Shown: positions 47,986 through 62,009 of the stretch, in pieces | Numbering within the stretch: position 1 is the first letter of the stretch | Layout of the letters: each line of letters begins with the position of its first letter | From: Castor canadensis | Taxonomy: Eukaryota > Chordata > Mammalia > Rodentia > Castoridae | Direction: 5' to 3' | Assembly (NCBI RefSeq): GCF_047511655.1 | Contig: NC_133396.1 | Location: 133,061,490 to 133,125,489, forward strand | DNA length: 64,000 nucleotides | Translations under genes and position numbers: made by a program | Notes under the pieces: generated by a model | Databases searched by the model: none | The model's input: only the letters and a program-made list of their open reading frames with translations | What the model was told of the DNA's origin: nothing

Positions 47986-50900
47986 TGGTATGTTATAAGA
48001 CAGCATCTGAAAGAACATATTTCAATTGTTAGGAATGTTGGGTAAAATAAGGAGCATATGAAAGCCTTATTTTAAACTGAGTGCCTGGCATAGAGACACT
48101 TACATAATTTTTGGTGAATAAATGGATGAATGAAAATGAGATATTAAAAGCCGACAATTAATTCTGCCTCATTAACAATGCCTACCAAAATTATTTGTCA
48201 ATGATTGCATTCTTCTTGATAAATACAAGGCAAATAAAATGAGATTTTATTTTTCTGATTCTAGAACTCATATAACTATTAAATAGAGAAATGTCTCCTA
48301 TTTACTTAGTTCACTTCAGTTTCATTCTAAAAGGCAGTATGAAAAAAAGACATGCATTCACAGATATGTATGACGTACATACATAGATGTTCTCAGACGT
48401 GATGAAAAGATGGTGCTTCTTTGTGAAGACTGAGGCATTCAAACATACATTTCAGGCTGCTGAAGTTATACAAGTAAATGATAAAGAACACAAACTGACA
48501 AATAATTTTTGGTAGGCATTGTTAATGAGGCAGAATTGTCAGCTTTTAATATTTCATTCACTCATCCATTTATTCATCAAAAATTATTTAAGTATCTCTA
48601 TGCCAGGCACTCAGTTTATCTCTGTCTCAGCTTTCAGCAAAATCACAAAACCACATTGATTCCGTGTAATTCCCAGCCCTTTCTCTTTCTCATGATCCCT
48701 CATGCTTCCTTTGAGTAGGTAGCAGTCCTTCTTAAGCCTTTTTACTACATCTTTCATTAAAAATTCCATTTTCCCAAATTTCTTTTCAGTCAAAACAACT
48801 CGTGCCTTAGTATCTGATTCTTCAGATGGACTTTGGCTATGGATGAGAGAAAGCAGAAAAGCAGTCTGATGAGCCTTCTTTGAGGAACACTATTGTTTCC
48901 TGGCCTTACATCCTCTCAAACTACCTGTACCCCAGCCGTTGTTGAGACAAACTGTTCCACCCAGGTAAAATCCACCACAACTGAGCTCAGCTGCTGGACT
49001 TGATTCCCACTGACTGCCCAGGGCTTCTCTGAGGCTGGGGCAAGGGAGACCTAGGGAATCAGCCTGGTATTTGTGCATTGATGGTGGACACCCTCACATA
49101 GGGACAATGCAGAATGGGACGGAGGGTAAATGCTTCCCATTCTTCAAGTGGTCTAGCAGGTTGCAGTGGGGCTAAGTTCCAGATTCTCTTGGTGATAATG
49201 ATTAAGAGAATAAATGCTCTTCTTCTGCTTGTCCTCCTTCCCTGCTGCATGATTTTCAAGTCTTCTACTCTCATTCCATATGAGCCCTTCCCAAAGTAAA
49301 TCCTTTGTGTGCAACCTCTTCCCTAAAACTGCTTCTGGACTGGGGGAGGGGGAGTTCTGGCCAAAGATACTTATATGATTCATGCATAGCCTGAAGTGCA
49401 ATGAGGAGCAAAGATTGTGAGCTAATTCCAGGGTGTGATGTATGCTTTAAAGAATGAGCATAACCAAGTCAGTGAGCTCAGAGATGCCAATGGGGTGGGG
49501 TAGATAGGATGGGCTGGGAAGGCCTCTTAAGAGGAAACCCTTGAAAGACACATATATGATAGGAAGAACCATCTACAGGAAAATCCAGGGACAAAAGAGT
49601 TACCTTAGTCAAAAAGGAAAGTGCAAGGTCCCTGAGGTAAGCTGTTATGTGTATTCTTGAAACAGAACGAGTATCAGTGCTGTGGGATGACAGTGAATGG
49701 GAGAAAGATGACAGATTGCTCTTCAAACCTTTTCAGGCTGTGATAAATTGGATTTATTTTTTAAATGCAACTAGATGATATTAAGCCAAGAAAGTAAACT
49801 TATGTGATGTATATTATAACTAGTTCACACTGGTTGTTGCATGGAAAACTGAGCAGAAAGGTAAGCATGGGAGAAAGTATAGCACTGTGAGATTCAGGTG
49901 ACAGATGGCAGTGGTACAGACTTGGATAATGGCATAGGGGCGGAAGAAAGTCTTGGGAGGCAAGGGGCCTATAGGTTTCAACTCCCAGGGAACCTTAGGA
50001 TTGAAAATCAAATTTGGTGGCCCGCCAATTGGACGTGTGTTCCAGTGTCCTTTTCCATGCTCTGGGGTTGCCAGACAATGAATCATGACTTTAGCATCCT
50101 ACTTTTGAAAGACTGGGGATTCTCAGTTTAAGACACATTGCTCATGAAACAGTTATTGTTTTGTCAGAATGACTTCAGAAAAAGTCCATTTGCATGGAAA
50201 GTAAGCAAAGGAGAGGTGCTGGACATTCTGTACCAAAGTAGAGGTTCATACTCAGATGTACTGGACAAGGATGTATTTAGAAAACAGCAACAGGAATGTC
50301 ATGATCTAATGTGCATGCAGTATGAAGTTAGTAACTATAGCACTGAGGTGAAATTCTACCTTTTCAGAAAATAATGGAACAATTAAAAAATTTACAAAAT
50401 GCATTGAACATGCTGGAAAAACTTTATTGAGAATTTGCTGTACATTAACACAATACTAAATAAATATGCATTTACTCAAGTTTAGGAAAAATATTTAATG
50501 TCAACAAAATTTATTACAACAAAAATCACTGAAAAGTGTTATTTGCTGAATCCATTCTAGCAAATTCCAGTAAATTCACCAATTTAACTTCATATGCATA
50601 ATTTGGATGATTGGTTAACAATTTCATTTTTGTTGTATTTGACTCTGTAAATTTTGTCTTAAAACATCTTTATTTTATCCTCTTAAACAACTATTAATTG
50701 CTTCATTTTCCTTCCTTTGCGATAGACAGGGCTGAAGTGATGTGTAGGAATAAAACCCCAAGGGAAATTGGAGATGAGAATAGAGCCAGGCATGTAGGAC
50801 CTCCAGTGCTGGGACAGGGGAGGAGACTGAAGGCAACAACCCTGGTACTTAGGAGACAGTCTGAGTCTGTGACACAGATGGTAGGTAAAAGGATTGATCA

Positions 50901-51174
50901 TATTCAGTGGGAAAAGCAGTATTGATAGCGAGAGCCACTGGCAGATGAAAGTTGAAAAAACTGAAAACAAAAATCTGTGGTGTTAGTTTAGAACTGGGGG
51001 CATTGGTATAACCTCATAATCTAAAAACAGGCATTTTCATACAGAAATCTATATGAGTGTGTGTGAGTACACGGACACAGATATATTTCCTATCTCTATC
51101 TACTAAAGAGACCCAAAAGCAAAGTCTCCCGGTAGATGTGAGAACACCTAGCATGAGGTCTCCATTCCTTTTTT
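47986..51174. other. Unassigned sequence with small ancient-repeat pieces
   Basis: Likely MIR or L2 tails occur near 48,075-48,140 ('gagtgcctggcatagagaca') and 48,540-48,620 ('cactcatccatttattcatc', 'tatgccaggcactcag'). They are separated by sequence with no clear family. Small frames at 48,509-50,970 have no domains. Confidence 0.4.
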
Positions 51175-53977
51175 ATTCTTTCTGAAGCAATTATTTTTAT
51201 TAAAATGTATTGCACATATTCATAGGGTTCAGATATTATTTACATACATGTGTATAGCATGTGTAGATCAAATCCAATCACCCCTTTTCCACACTTCCTA
51301 CCAATCACACATCCAATCTCTGGCAGTCATTATTCTGCTTTCAGGGTCAGCTTTATTTTAGCTTCTTGACATGACAGAGAATATGCAGTACTTGTCTTTC
51401 AGCGTCTGATTATTTCACTTAACTTCCATTTCTACCCATTCTACTGCAAATAACAGGATTTCGTTGGTTTTTTTTTAAAGTCTGGCTGATACTCCATTGT
51501 TCATACATAGCATGTTTTCTCTATCTGTCCATTGATGAGTACCTAAGCTGCTTTGCATCTTAGCTATTGTGCCACATTAAACATGGGCCTCAAAGTATCT
51601 CTTTGGTATGTTAATGTCATTTCCTTTGGATATACACCAAGGAGTGGGATAGCTGGATAATATGGTTGATCCTTCTCAGTTTTTGCACATCCTGCATACT
51701 GTACTCTGTACTGGATGGTCTACTTTACATTCCCATCAGCAGTGTAGAAGACTTCCTCTCCAGCAGTTTTTCTTACTAAGAGTCATTCCAACTTGAGTGA
51801 CACAGTATCTCATTGAAGTTTTGATTTACACTTCTCTGATAGCTAAGGGTAGTTATATACATATATATGTTGGTCATTAGTGTCAATTTCCTTCATTAGC
51901 ATCTTCTGCTTTTTTACTGCAGAGGTCTTTTACTTCCTTATTAAAGTTTTCTAATAAGTACTTCTTTTCATTTTTGTTTCATGCTATTGTAAATGAAATT
52001 GCTTCTCTAATTTCTTTCTCACCAAATTTGGTTCTGATGTATAGAAAGCCTCCTGATTATTATATGCTGAGTTTGTTTCCTGCTACTTTACTGAATTTCT
52101 TAGTTCTAACAGTCTTTTAGTGGCTTCTTTGGGCTTCTCTGTATAGAATTATAGCATCTGCAAACAGGATAGTTATCCCTTCTGTTTGTAGTCCTTTTCT
52201 TACTTTCTCTTGCCTAATTGCTCTCACTGAATGTCTAGTGTACATTAACTAAGAGTGGTGAGCATGGGCTCCTTTTCTTAGAGAAAATGGCTTGGGTTCC
52301 AGTGCCTTTGATATGATGTTGATTGATATGATGTTTTATTTATAGTCTCTATTATATTAGGCCAAGATCCTTTCATACCTAATTTGCTCTGCTTTTTTAT
52401 AATAAACACAAGCTAATTGTGTAAAATTCATTTCCTGAATGATTTGTATGATTTTCCCTTTATTCTGCTGATGTGATGCTTTAGGTATGTTGAACATCCT
52501 TGCATCCCTGGGATGAAACCGACTTGATCTGGTATATGACCTTTTTCATGTGCTATTGAAATTAATTTGCTGCTATTTTATTAAGGATTTTGGCATGTAT
52601 GCTCATCTTAGATAGTTAATAGTTTTCTTTATTCCTTTCTTTTTTTCCCCTTTTTTGTATATTCTTGTCAGGTTTTGGAGGACAGTTTAATGCTGGCCTC
52701 AGAGAATGAGTTTGAAAGTTTCCTCCCTTTCAGTTCTATGTAATAGTTTGAGAAGAATTGGTCTTATCTTTAAAATTTTGCTTGTTGTTGCTGTTAAGAC
52801 TTTTTCTTACTGATCCATTCTCAGAACTTGTTATGGCTATTCAAATCTTTTTGTCCTCTGGGTACCATTTTGGTAGGTGATATGTGTCCAGACAGTTGTC
52901 CATTTGTACTATATTTTCTAATTTAACATATTTTTTCAAAATATTTCCTAGTGCTTTTTTATATTTCTGGAGTATTGGTTGTAATGTCTCCCTTTTTATA
53001 TGTAATTTATTTGTGTCTTCTTTTATACTTGGTGAATTTAGCTAGAGGTTTGCCAATTTTCTTTATCTTGTCAAAAAGCCAACTGTAAGTTTCATGTTCT
53101 TTTGTATATTTTAGCCTGTATTTCATTTATTTCTGCTCTAATACCTACTGTGTTTTCTGTATAATTTAGTGTTTGGTTTATTTCTTTTTTAAGTCTTTAA
53201 GATGCATCATTCATTTGTTTATTTGAACTCTTTCCATTTTTTATGCAGACATATTGCTACAGACTTTTCTCTTAGTACTGTTTTTGTTACATCCTGAAGT
53301 TTTGGGATGTTATGCTTCCACTTTCATTTGCTTTGAAAAATGTTTTTAATTTCTCTTCTGACTTCTGTGAAGTCCCATTGTTCATTCTATAATGTGTTGT
53401 TTAGTGTCCATGCGTTCAGGAGCTAAACAACCCTAAATTTTCTTTTGTTGTTGACTTCTGGTTTTATTTCATTGTGATCAGATAAAGGTTATGATTTCAA
53501 TTTTTATGCTCATTTTGTGGACCAGTATATGATTATTCTAAAAATAATTTCATGCTCTGGTGAAAAGAATGTGTATTTTGCAGTCATTGGATGGCACATT
53601 CTGTAAATATCTGTTAAGTCCATTTGATGGGTAGTGTAGTTTAATTCTGATGTTTCTATGTTGACATTTTTGTCTAGAAAATCTCTCCACTGATGCAAGT
53701 GGAATGTTGAAGTCCCCACTGTTATTGTATTAGAGTCTATCTCTCCTTTTAGTTCTAATAAAATTGAATGCCCTGACATTATTTGCATATGGACTTACAA
53801 TTGTTAGATATCTTCTTCAATTGATTTCTTAATATTTACCTTCTTTGTCTCTTCCTACAGTTCCTGTCTTAAAATTATTTTTTCAGATATAGCTGCTACT
53901 GATCATTGTAGGTTTGCATTTTCTGGAAATATCATTTTCCATGCTTTACTTTTTGTCTGTGTGTGTATCTTTAATAA

Positions 53978-54235
53978 GAAAGTGAGTTTCAGCTGGGAGC
54001 CATGGCTCACACCTATAATCCTAGCTACTTGGGAGGCTGATTGGCAGGATCACAGTTTAAGCCAGCCTAGGAAAACAGTTTGAAGACGCCAGCTCCAAAA
54101 TAACTAGAATAAAAATGGACTGGAAGTGTGGCTCGAGTGGCAGAACACCTGCTTTGCAAAGCATAAAGTTCTACCAAAACCAAAAAGAACAAAAGGGAAG
54201 GAAGGAAGGAAGGAAGGAAGGAGAAAGTGAGTTTC
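53978..54235 (+). mobile_element. B1-dID SINE with target-site duplication
   Basis: The 13-14 bases AGAAAGTGAGTTTC occur at 53,977-53,990 and 54,222-54,235. Between them are a B1 half ('ctcacacctataatcctagc', 'tacttgggaggctgattggc') and an ID half ('gtggctcgagtggcagaaca', 'cctgctttgcaaagcataaa'), followed by a tail of GGAA units (54,196-54,222). It inserted into the old antisense L1. Confidence 0.9.
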
Positions 54236-55059
54236 TTGTGGGCAGGACATTGTTACATCTAATGGTTTTTTAAATCCATTTAGACAGTCTGCATTTTTTA
54301 ATCACAAAATTTACTCCATTTTCATTCACTGTCATTATATGTAGGAAAAGACTTATGCCTGTCTTTTTACTCATTTTTTCTGCTTATTTTGAATTATCCT
54401 TGTCTTTTCTTCCTCTCTTGTTCATCTTTGTGGTTTGACGGTTTACTGTATTCATGATGTTTCATTCTTTTTGACTCCTCTTTTGTGTATCTGTTCTTCC
54501 AGTGAGTTTTATGTTTCCACAGGCTAGTTTCCTCTCTTTTACTTTGGATGTAGTACTCCCTTTAGCATATTTTGCAAGGCTGGTCTGGTAGTTGTGAATT
54601 CCCTCAGTTTTTGCTGATCTTGGAAGGTCTTAATTTCTCCTTCATCTCCGAAGGTTAGCCTTGCTGAGTATAATCATAGTTGCCAGTTCTTTCCTTTCAG
54701 AATGTGGAATGCATCATTCCACAGGTTCCTGGCCTGTACAAAATCTTCTGTTAGTATCATGTTGATGTCCTTAAATATGACTTGGTTCTTCTCTCTGGTA
54801 GATTTTTAAATTGTTTACTTGTTTTATCTTTTGACAGTTTGACTACAATATGCTGTGGTGAAGTTTTTTTTCTGGTCTTTTTGGGCTCTTATAAGCCTCC
54901 TATATCTGGATGTTAATGTCTTCCCCAAGGTTAAGGAGGTTTTCTGCTATTATCACGTTGAACAGGTTTTCCTATTCCCTTAGCCTTTATCTCCTTATCT
55001 TTGGGTATTTCAAGGATGTGGTTGTTTAGTTCATAGTGTATGAAAAATCTTGAATAATT

Positions 55060-55140
55060 TTTTCTTCCTTCCCTCCCTCCCTCCTTTCCTTTTCTCTCCT
55101 CTCCTTGCCTCCCCTCACCTCCCCCATCGTCCTCCTCCAT
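55060..55140. repeat. Pyrimidine-rich (CCTT)n-like tract
   Basis: CCTT and CTCC units in the antisense L1. The Glu/Gly-rich minus-strand frame and the Leu/Pro plus-strand frame here are translations of this tract. Confidence 0.8.
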
Positions 55141-55237
55141 CACTTCTTATTATTCTACTTCTCTCTGAATGAGATATTCCAAAAAAAAAAAAAAAGTGGG
55201 TTACAGTCTAAACATTGTTTCTTCCACTTGATACAAT

Positions 55238-55330
55238 CTTTTATTTTTTGGGTGGTACTGGAATTTTTTGAACTCAGGAACTTACACTTGCTAAGCAGGC
55301 ATTCTACCTCCTGAGCCATACTCAACCCTA
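55238..55330 (-). mobile_element. ID-type SINE in antisense L1
   Basis: On the plus strand 'gggtggtactggaatttttt', 'gaactcaggaacttacactt', 'gctaagcaggcattctacct' and 'cctgagccatactcaaccct' form a reversed ID element. L1-like sequence continues on both sides. Confidence 0.8.
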
Positions 55331-55800
55331 CTTGGCATAATCGTTCATTGAGACTTTGAACTTAATTATTTATCTAATTGAATTTTTCATCTTCCAGATT
55401 TCTGATTGGTTCTCTCTAACAATTTGAAGAGGTATCTTCAGTAGACACATTATTATGCAATGGTGGCTTTGATTCTATCTCGGTAACTTAGATAGAAAAA
55501 AACCTCTTGCTTCTTTGGCTTTGTTTAGAGTTTGGGTACGAGGCATAGCATGTCTGTGTCAGATTGACTCAATGTCTCTGTGTGTCGCACGTTTGGGGCA
55601 CTCTAGCAGTTCAGGGAGGTGTCAAAGATATTTTGTTTCTTTGCATGTTGTTGTCTCAGGTCTCTGACTCTTACAAAATTTCAATCACTCTCTTCCTGTC
55701 TATCACTCACCTCATAATGGAGCTACATACTTGTTACTGTGGTTCCTTTTTATGTGGCAGGAGGTGAATGCTGAGTACTCTATTCCACCATCTGATCTCC

Positions 55801-58099
55801 CTCCTTCTTCCCAAGTATCCATTACCGGTACAATTTTCCAATAAAAGAAACCAGGGCTCCTACAAATACGACGAATTCTAAGGCTGGGAAAGGTCAGATA
55901 TAATATGAATTTATAACATCTTTTTGCCAAGAAGTAAATGGTATGGACTTATTAAAGAGCCATAGGAGCCAGCTTGTAAGGACCCCACTAACTGAATAAA
56001 GGGTGATTTGTGCATATAAATAAGGATAGTAACAGATTAAAGCTCATTTAATAAAATAGGACCCATGTCCATATGGATATGTTACAAAGGAATGAAACAT
56101 GAATTTGATGAAAAGAAAAAGTAATTCTTTAAAGTGCAATGGGAACTAATAAATGTAGGATTGAAAGAAATGGAAAGTCACTGTTTGCTAACTATGACAG
56201 TAATATTTAAAACAGGAACAAATGATAAATGGATGCTAAAACTAGTTTGCTGGATAACATAATATTTACATATTCTCAAAGAACCTAGCCAATATAGACT
56301 GTAATCATAGAGAAAATAACTAATAACTTTATAGTTAAGGTCAATGACTTACTGGGCGATCAAAGTTTAAATCACCAGCAATGAGCAAATTGACAGTCTT
56401 GCTTCATGATATGTGCTCTGAGATAAACTCAGCATCACTTCTGTGATAGAACTGCCAGGCTCTTGTCCTGAGGAAATGCCAGACAAACCCAAATTGAAGG
56501 GCATGCACAAAATAACTGGTTTGTACTTTTCAAAACTGTCAAGGTCATGAAAGATAAAGAATATACTGAGAAATTGTTCTAAACTGAAGTTGAATAAAGA
56601 GACATGTCAATTAAATACATTTGATCCTTAGTTTAATTGTAAATGAAAAATAAGAAAAAACTTTTGGACTGAAGCAAAATTAGTGAAGTTTGATTATTTA
56701 GAGGGTAGACAGTGTACTGAATCAATGTCAATTTACCAGTTATGGTTGCTTGATGGTTATGTACTAGATGGTCTCCTTGTTAGGAAAGAGATTAAAACAC
56801 CTGGGAATACTGGACATTGTGTTTGTAATATGTTCTCAATTGGCTCAGAAATAAATATATATGGAGAGACAAAAATAAAACAAATGAAGCAAAATATGAA
56901 CATTTGTCAACCTGGCTGAAGAATTCATAGGAGTTATTTGAGGTAGCCTTCCAATTTTCTATAATTTTGTATTTATGTTCAAATTAAAAGTTTTTAAATA
57001 ATGGGTAAAGGCAATGGAAACCAAAACAAGTTATTTTAATGAGGAAAAACCCCGCCATGTTTTTGTACAGGACAAAAAGTATAAAAAAAACCCATAAGGA
57101 ATAACTTATCTATATAGGCCACCATCTTTGTTATCTGCCCCTCTATGGTAACCGGAGTTAGCCACTTTGCATCTTTTCTCACCATCCTCCATGGCAATTT
57201 GAACGTTTTCAAGTACATGCATTCCTGTAGTTTGGGTTTTTAAAACAGAACTACTACACTACTGGCTTGGAACTCATTATGGAAAGAAGTATCATGAACT
57301 TGGGGAAAGATCTAAAATTAATCCCATCATTTTATAAGTGTAAAAAAATTTATCCAAAAACTTCCCTATTTAAGTACACTCAGGGTTCTTCCTCCACCAA
57401 TTCTTTGTCCCCTATACACCATGGATTAATAAAAATCTTCATGGAAACAAGGGATTGTTCTATAGTTATAGGTCTTTGTAAAGTGGTTGTCTTTGTTTTT
57501 GCAGAATAAATTCCCCAAACTAAGATTGCTTATGTCAGTGAATATGTGTATTTATTTAATAGGTATGCCAGATTTTTATTTAACTGATAAGCAAAACCAT
57601 AAAAATTGTTTCCATACATGTATGCACTGTGTACTAATTAAATCAGGTTAAACATTACCTATTTTCTCAAACATTTAACGGTTCTTTATGGTGACAGCTT
57701 TAAAAAGTCTTTCTTCTAGAGTTCTAGACTAGTACATTATAATTATCCATAACCACTTTAAACAAAACTGCACTTTGCACAGCCAAGAGCAAACAGAAGA
57801 GTACACTCCAACATCTTCAATACCAATGCCATCACTGTTCAAGTTTATTGACTGATTTCTTCACTGTTGATAAGTGGCTGAATTTCCACTGCTGTGAATT
57901 TTCCATTTATACTTGTCTTTTTGTTTCTATTTCATTCAATTTTTGCTTATCAACTTGGGAGTATTCACCTATAAATGGCTCCCAGTTATTTGCATTTTAA
58001 TTTTGTTAATGGTATGCATATATTGTCAGTTACTCATATGGCCAAATATGATTTCCAACAAGTCTCCTATCTATTGTCATTTTGCAGTAGGAAAATGAT
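55801..58099. other. Unassigned AT-rich sequence
   Basis: No gene or clear repeat. Frames at 56,683-57,509 have no recognisable content. Confidence 0.4.
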
Positions 58100-59283
58100 T
58101 TTCATTAGCACATTAATTGTAGCTATTAATAAGGTACAATGACTATATCCATCCAAACATACAATTTGCATTGATCATATCCAACCTCATTTCACCCCTC
58201 CCCCACAATCCCCCCCATTTCTATCCCCAGTAGTAAATATTCTACTTTCAAGTTCACAGTGACTGAGCTAATTTACATTTCCACCCACAGTGTGTGAAAT
58301 CCTCTCTGGTTTGTTTTGTTATTTTTTAGTAGCCATTATTAACTTCTGACATGGGATCTCATTGTAGTTTTGATTTGCATTTCCCTGAGTGGTTAATAAT
58401 ATTGAACATGCTTTCATATATTTTTTTTGGCAATTACTGTTTTTTTTTTTTTGAAAAATGTCAACTCAGATCATGTGCAACTTTTAAATTAAGATTACTT
58501 GTTTTTGTTTTTACTTTTTATGAGTTCTTGATATTCTGGATACTAACCCATTTTCAGATGTCTACATGGCAAGTGCTGTGTCACATTCTGAATGCTGACA
58601 CTGCCTTGTCAATTTTCCTTGCTATGAAGAAACTTTTTAGCTTAGTACCATCCAAGTTTTGAAAACTTTTTGCTTTTGTTTCCTGTGGTTTTGGGTTCCT
58701 ATCCAGAAAATCAATGCCTATCTCAAATGTCTGATGACATGTTTTCCCTATGTTCTGTTCCAGTAGGTTGAAGTCTTATATTTAGGTCACTGATCCATTT
58801 TGAGCTGATTTTTGGTATAAGGTGGGAAATAGGAGTCAAGTACATCTTCTGAATGTAGAACCAGTTTTTACAGAATCATTTATTGATGATGCTGTCCATC
58901 ACACAATGTGTGATGAGTCAGTTGACTTGGATGCATGGATTTATTTCTTAGCTGTCCACTTGTGTCTGCTTTTCTGCCAACACCCTGATGTTTAGCTTGT
59001 CCGTCTATGTAGGATGTCTTAAAATCAGATATTGGGATGGGTTCTGCTTTGATCTTTTTGTTCAAGATTGCTTTAGCTATCTGGGCTTTTCTGAGCTTCC
59101 AATCTATAGATTGCTATGGGTAGTACGCATATTTTAACAGTATTTGTTTTTCTAATCCATGAATGTGTAGGCCTTCTCACTTTTTTAGTGTCTTATTTAT
59201 GTCATGAGTGTTTAAAATTTTCATTATAGTCTGTCACTTTCCTAGTGAGCTTTATTTCTAAATATTTTACTTATTTTTCCATT
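58100..59283 (-). mobile_element. Antisense L1 fragment
   Basis: 'aaggtacaatgactatatcc', 'tttccctgagtggttaataa', 'gatattctggatactaaccc', 'ggtcactgatccattttgag', 'ctgatttttggtataaggtg', 'gattgctttagctatctggg' and 'agtgagctttatttctaaat' are in the order of an antisense mammalian L1 ORF2. It is old, with no open frame left. The 103-codon frame at 58,351-58,662 is a translation of the antisense strand and not a gene. Confidence 0.8.
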
Positions 59284-60317
59284 ATGAACTGGATCACTGT
59301 CGCAGCCACAGTGGCTCCTTTTATCACAGCACTCACCATAATTTGCATTTAAGTATTTCTGATAGATGTGTTTTCCCTGACCTGACTTTTCAATCCATGA
59401 AAACCAAAACATGTTGCTGAAGAGTGTGTGTGGGTCTTGCTTATGGGGAGTTTAATAAACAGGGGAGGAACTAGGGATGGATCATTCCCATGGACCTCAT
59501 TCTTCATCACCACCTGTGCTCCCTCTCTCCATGTGCTAATTCTTATGCCTTCAGATCATCCTCAGTCCACTTTATCTTAAAAAGGTGATCACTGTTATGT
59601 CTGGTTATCGTGTAGTTCCCTCCATGGCCATCATCTCTATACTTACATTTTCTCTCTACTTCAGTCTGCTATTGGAGTGGTTGCTTTAAAGATGCTATGT
59701 GTTCCACATTAAGCCCAGGGGACCAAATTTCATCCGTATTGTCTTTGATATTTGTTTTATAACCTGAGGGAAATGGGTAACTTCAAAATTATTTTCTGGT
59801 TGAGTTTCTTTAGTGATCTGTTTTCGGTTATGCTTCTTCCTTCTTGGTCCTTATCTCTTCTGACTTCTGTTTTTGTATCTATGTACAACCCTTTGGAGCA
59901 CTCAGCTACACTTTCAGCAATATAATGCTCATTTGCTAATTTGACAAAAATAGCAACTCATGTGACTGTGGCACTGTGTTCAGTGTTGTTCACACTGAAC
60001 AGGAAGCACTCATCCTGTTAGCATGTAGGATCCAGCAAGAAGACTGGAATAAATAAACGACACAAGGAATCATTTGGCTACACTTGACATAGCAGAAGTA
60101 CAGGATGTCGTCTAGGTGGCTCTTGAAAAAGCGCATTTTAGTCAGCTTAGAAAGACTACTGGATTTTTTTTTTCTCCTAGCAAAAAGAGAAGAACCATTT
60201 AAGCTATATTGGCCATAGGTGAGCAAGAGCTTAGAACATGGAAACCAGGCCAGCGGCACTGGAAAGGAGAGATCAAGGCAAACATGGGTACAGGTGTAGC
60301 CAGAGAAGATACACACT
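59284..60317. other. Unassigned sequence
   Basis: No gene or clear repeat. A 108-codon minus-strand frame at 59,990-60,316 has no recognisable domain. Confidence 0.4.
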
Positions 60318-60500
60318 CATGCAATAACAGCTACATTTATCAAGCACTCATTGATAACGTAACACTGGAATACATTTTATAAGGACCCCATGCCGTGTAA
60401 TTCTCGTATAGAGGTAGGGATTTGCATCCCTATTTTACATATAAGAAAGTTAGAATTAGAGAAATTAAATAATTCATCTATGGTATTATACTTCTGGAAA
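60318..60500 (-). mobile_element. MIR relic
   Basis: 'catttatcaagcactcattg', 'tgtaattctcgtatagaggt', 'atccctattttacatataag', 'aaagttagaattagagaaat' and 'taattcatctatggtattat' follow the reversed MIR order. Confidence 0.6.
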
Positions 60501-60599
60501 GGGAATGAAATAATAATTTCCTATGTTTTGTCATGCTAATATTGAAAACAATGTACTCAAGCTCCCTGGTTACAAATCCTAACTCTAAATTTTTCTTTT

Positions 60600-62009
60600 A
60601 CATTATCTTTTAAGGCTTAAGATGAGATTTAGGTACTCAAATGAACAATGAAATTAATGCATAAGATAACTAGAAAGAAAACTCCCTGAAATAAACCTGT
60701 CAAAAATACAATGGTACAAGCTCAACAGAGAAAGACAGTCTGATAAGTCTGTTTTAAATCATCATAAATTTCATCGCAAATGCCCAGGCAAGTAAAAATA
60801 GCGTAAGAACTTCATGAAATCTTTTTGATAATTTAAGGATTTCATTGTAGTCTGTCATAATGTCATTTTGATTTTTAAAGTTAATTACGCCAGTTTGTGG
60901 TACCTACAGCTGGTGATACATTTAATAAACATCTATGCCTGGTATTGATTCTTCCAATTAACCAGTACACCTTGAAATAAAATTTATAACTAGTTCCAAA
61001 AACTATCATGCGCTTCGAGTTTACTATTATTTTACAGTTATGACTACGCACCCACACTCATACACAAGACACAAACCAGTGGTTCTTTACACAGTCACAG
61101 ATTATAAAAATAGCTGTACCTTACCATGGACTATCTGTCATGGACGCAAGGTACATTCACTCACTCTTCTGCAAGTCTGGCAGGTTTTACCCTCCTAACA
61201 ACTTTTAGCCTCAAAGTTCCCAGGCATACCAGCAACTCTCACTTATTATTCAACAAGAACATTTAAAATATAAACCAATTGCAACACTGTTAATAACCTA
61301 CTGCAGTGGCCAAAACTGAATCTGTTGCCTAGATTTTAAATTCTAAAGGTTCAAAGTAGAAAATGAATATTTGTCTTTTAACTTTTAGAAAACTTCTCTT
61401 ACTCAAAGACAGAACACATGGAATGGAAGGGACTAAGAAGAAGTGAAGATGTGTCTTACAAAATGCATACTAAAAACCTACCTCTTCAGAGTCTGTTAGA
61501 GCTAGGGTATCACTCTTTTGAATTCCTAGGCTTCAAAGTTATGGAAATGCGTTAAAATATTTCTGCAGGTTAAGTGTTAAGTAAATCAATGGTAGATTTG
61601 GAGGAAAAAAAAATCACAGATACTCAAATTTTACAGTACTCATTTTTAAGTTTTATATATTTATATTAGGATATTGTACAGTTTTCGAAGCTAACAACAG
61701 AATCTTTTTGTATGTGTATTTAAAGCATAACAAAATAAAAGTCTATTTCACAAAAGAAGTTCATATTACAGTACTATTGAAATATGAGGCATAGAGTAAT
61801 TATGCACTTATGGGTTATAAACAATACATTCATTTTAAAGAATAAACATTTAATGTGAATAGCAACATTTTGGTTAAAATAAATATCATGGTAATGTTAA
61901 CAGCAACACCTGAAGTATATGGATACAAGAAAGGTGTTTTGTGATAGATACTATGCAGAATGGTAGCGCATACATGAAGTGGCTACAATATCTTACTAAA
62001 TTTACAATC
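60600..62009. other. Repeat-poor AT-rich sequence
   Basis: No recognisable interspersed repeat, microsatellite or open frame of note. It continues into the candidate 3' UTR to its right and has the same composition. Confidence 0.4.

Larger units (their letters stand above)
51175..55800 (-). mobile_element. Long, decayed antisense L1
   Basis: The 3' end is at the left: 'ttaaaatgtattgcacatat' and 'gatcaaatccaatcacccct' give the old 3' UTR. Antisense ORF2 follows ('atctgtccattgatgagtac', 'tgggatgaaaccgacttgat', 'tccacactttcatttgcttt'-like words around 53,310, 'gttcattctataatgtgttg', 'gaagtccccactgttattgt'), then ORF1-like antisense sequence (54,500-55,050) and a degraded 5' part ending near 'ccatctgatctccctccttc'. 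No open frame of meaningful size survives, so it is dead. Two SINEs have landed in it. Confidence 0.75.

Noticed and set aside
48361..48390. CRE-like word TGACGTAC inside an imperfect TATG/CATA inverted repeat
   Set aside because: A half-site in an AT-rich near-palindrome is too common by chance.
54931..55143. Glu/Gly/Lys-rich minus-strand frame
   Set aside because: It is produced by the CCTT-like tract in the antisense L1.
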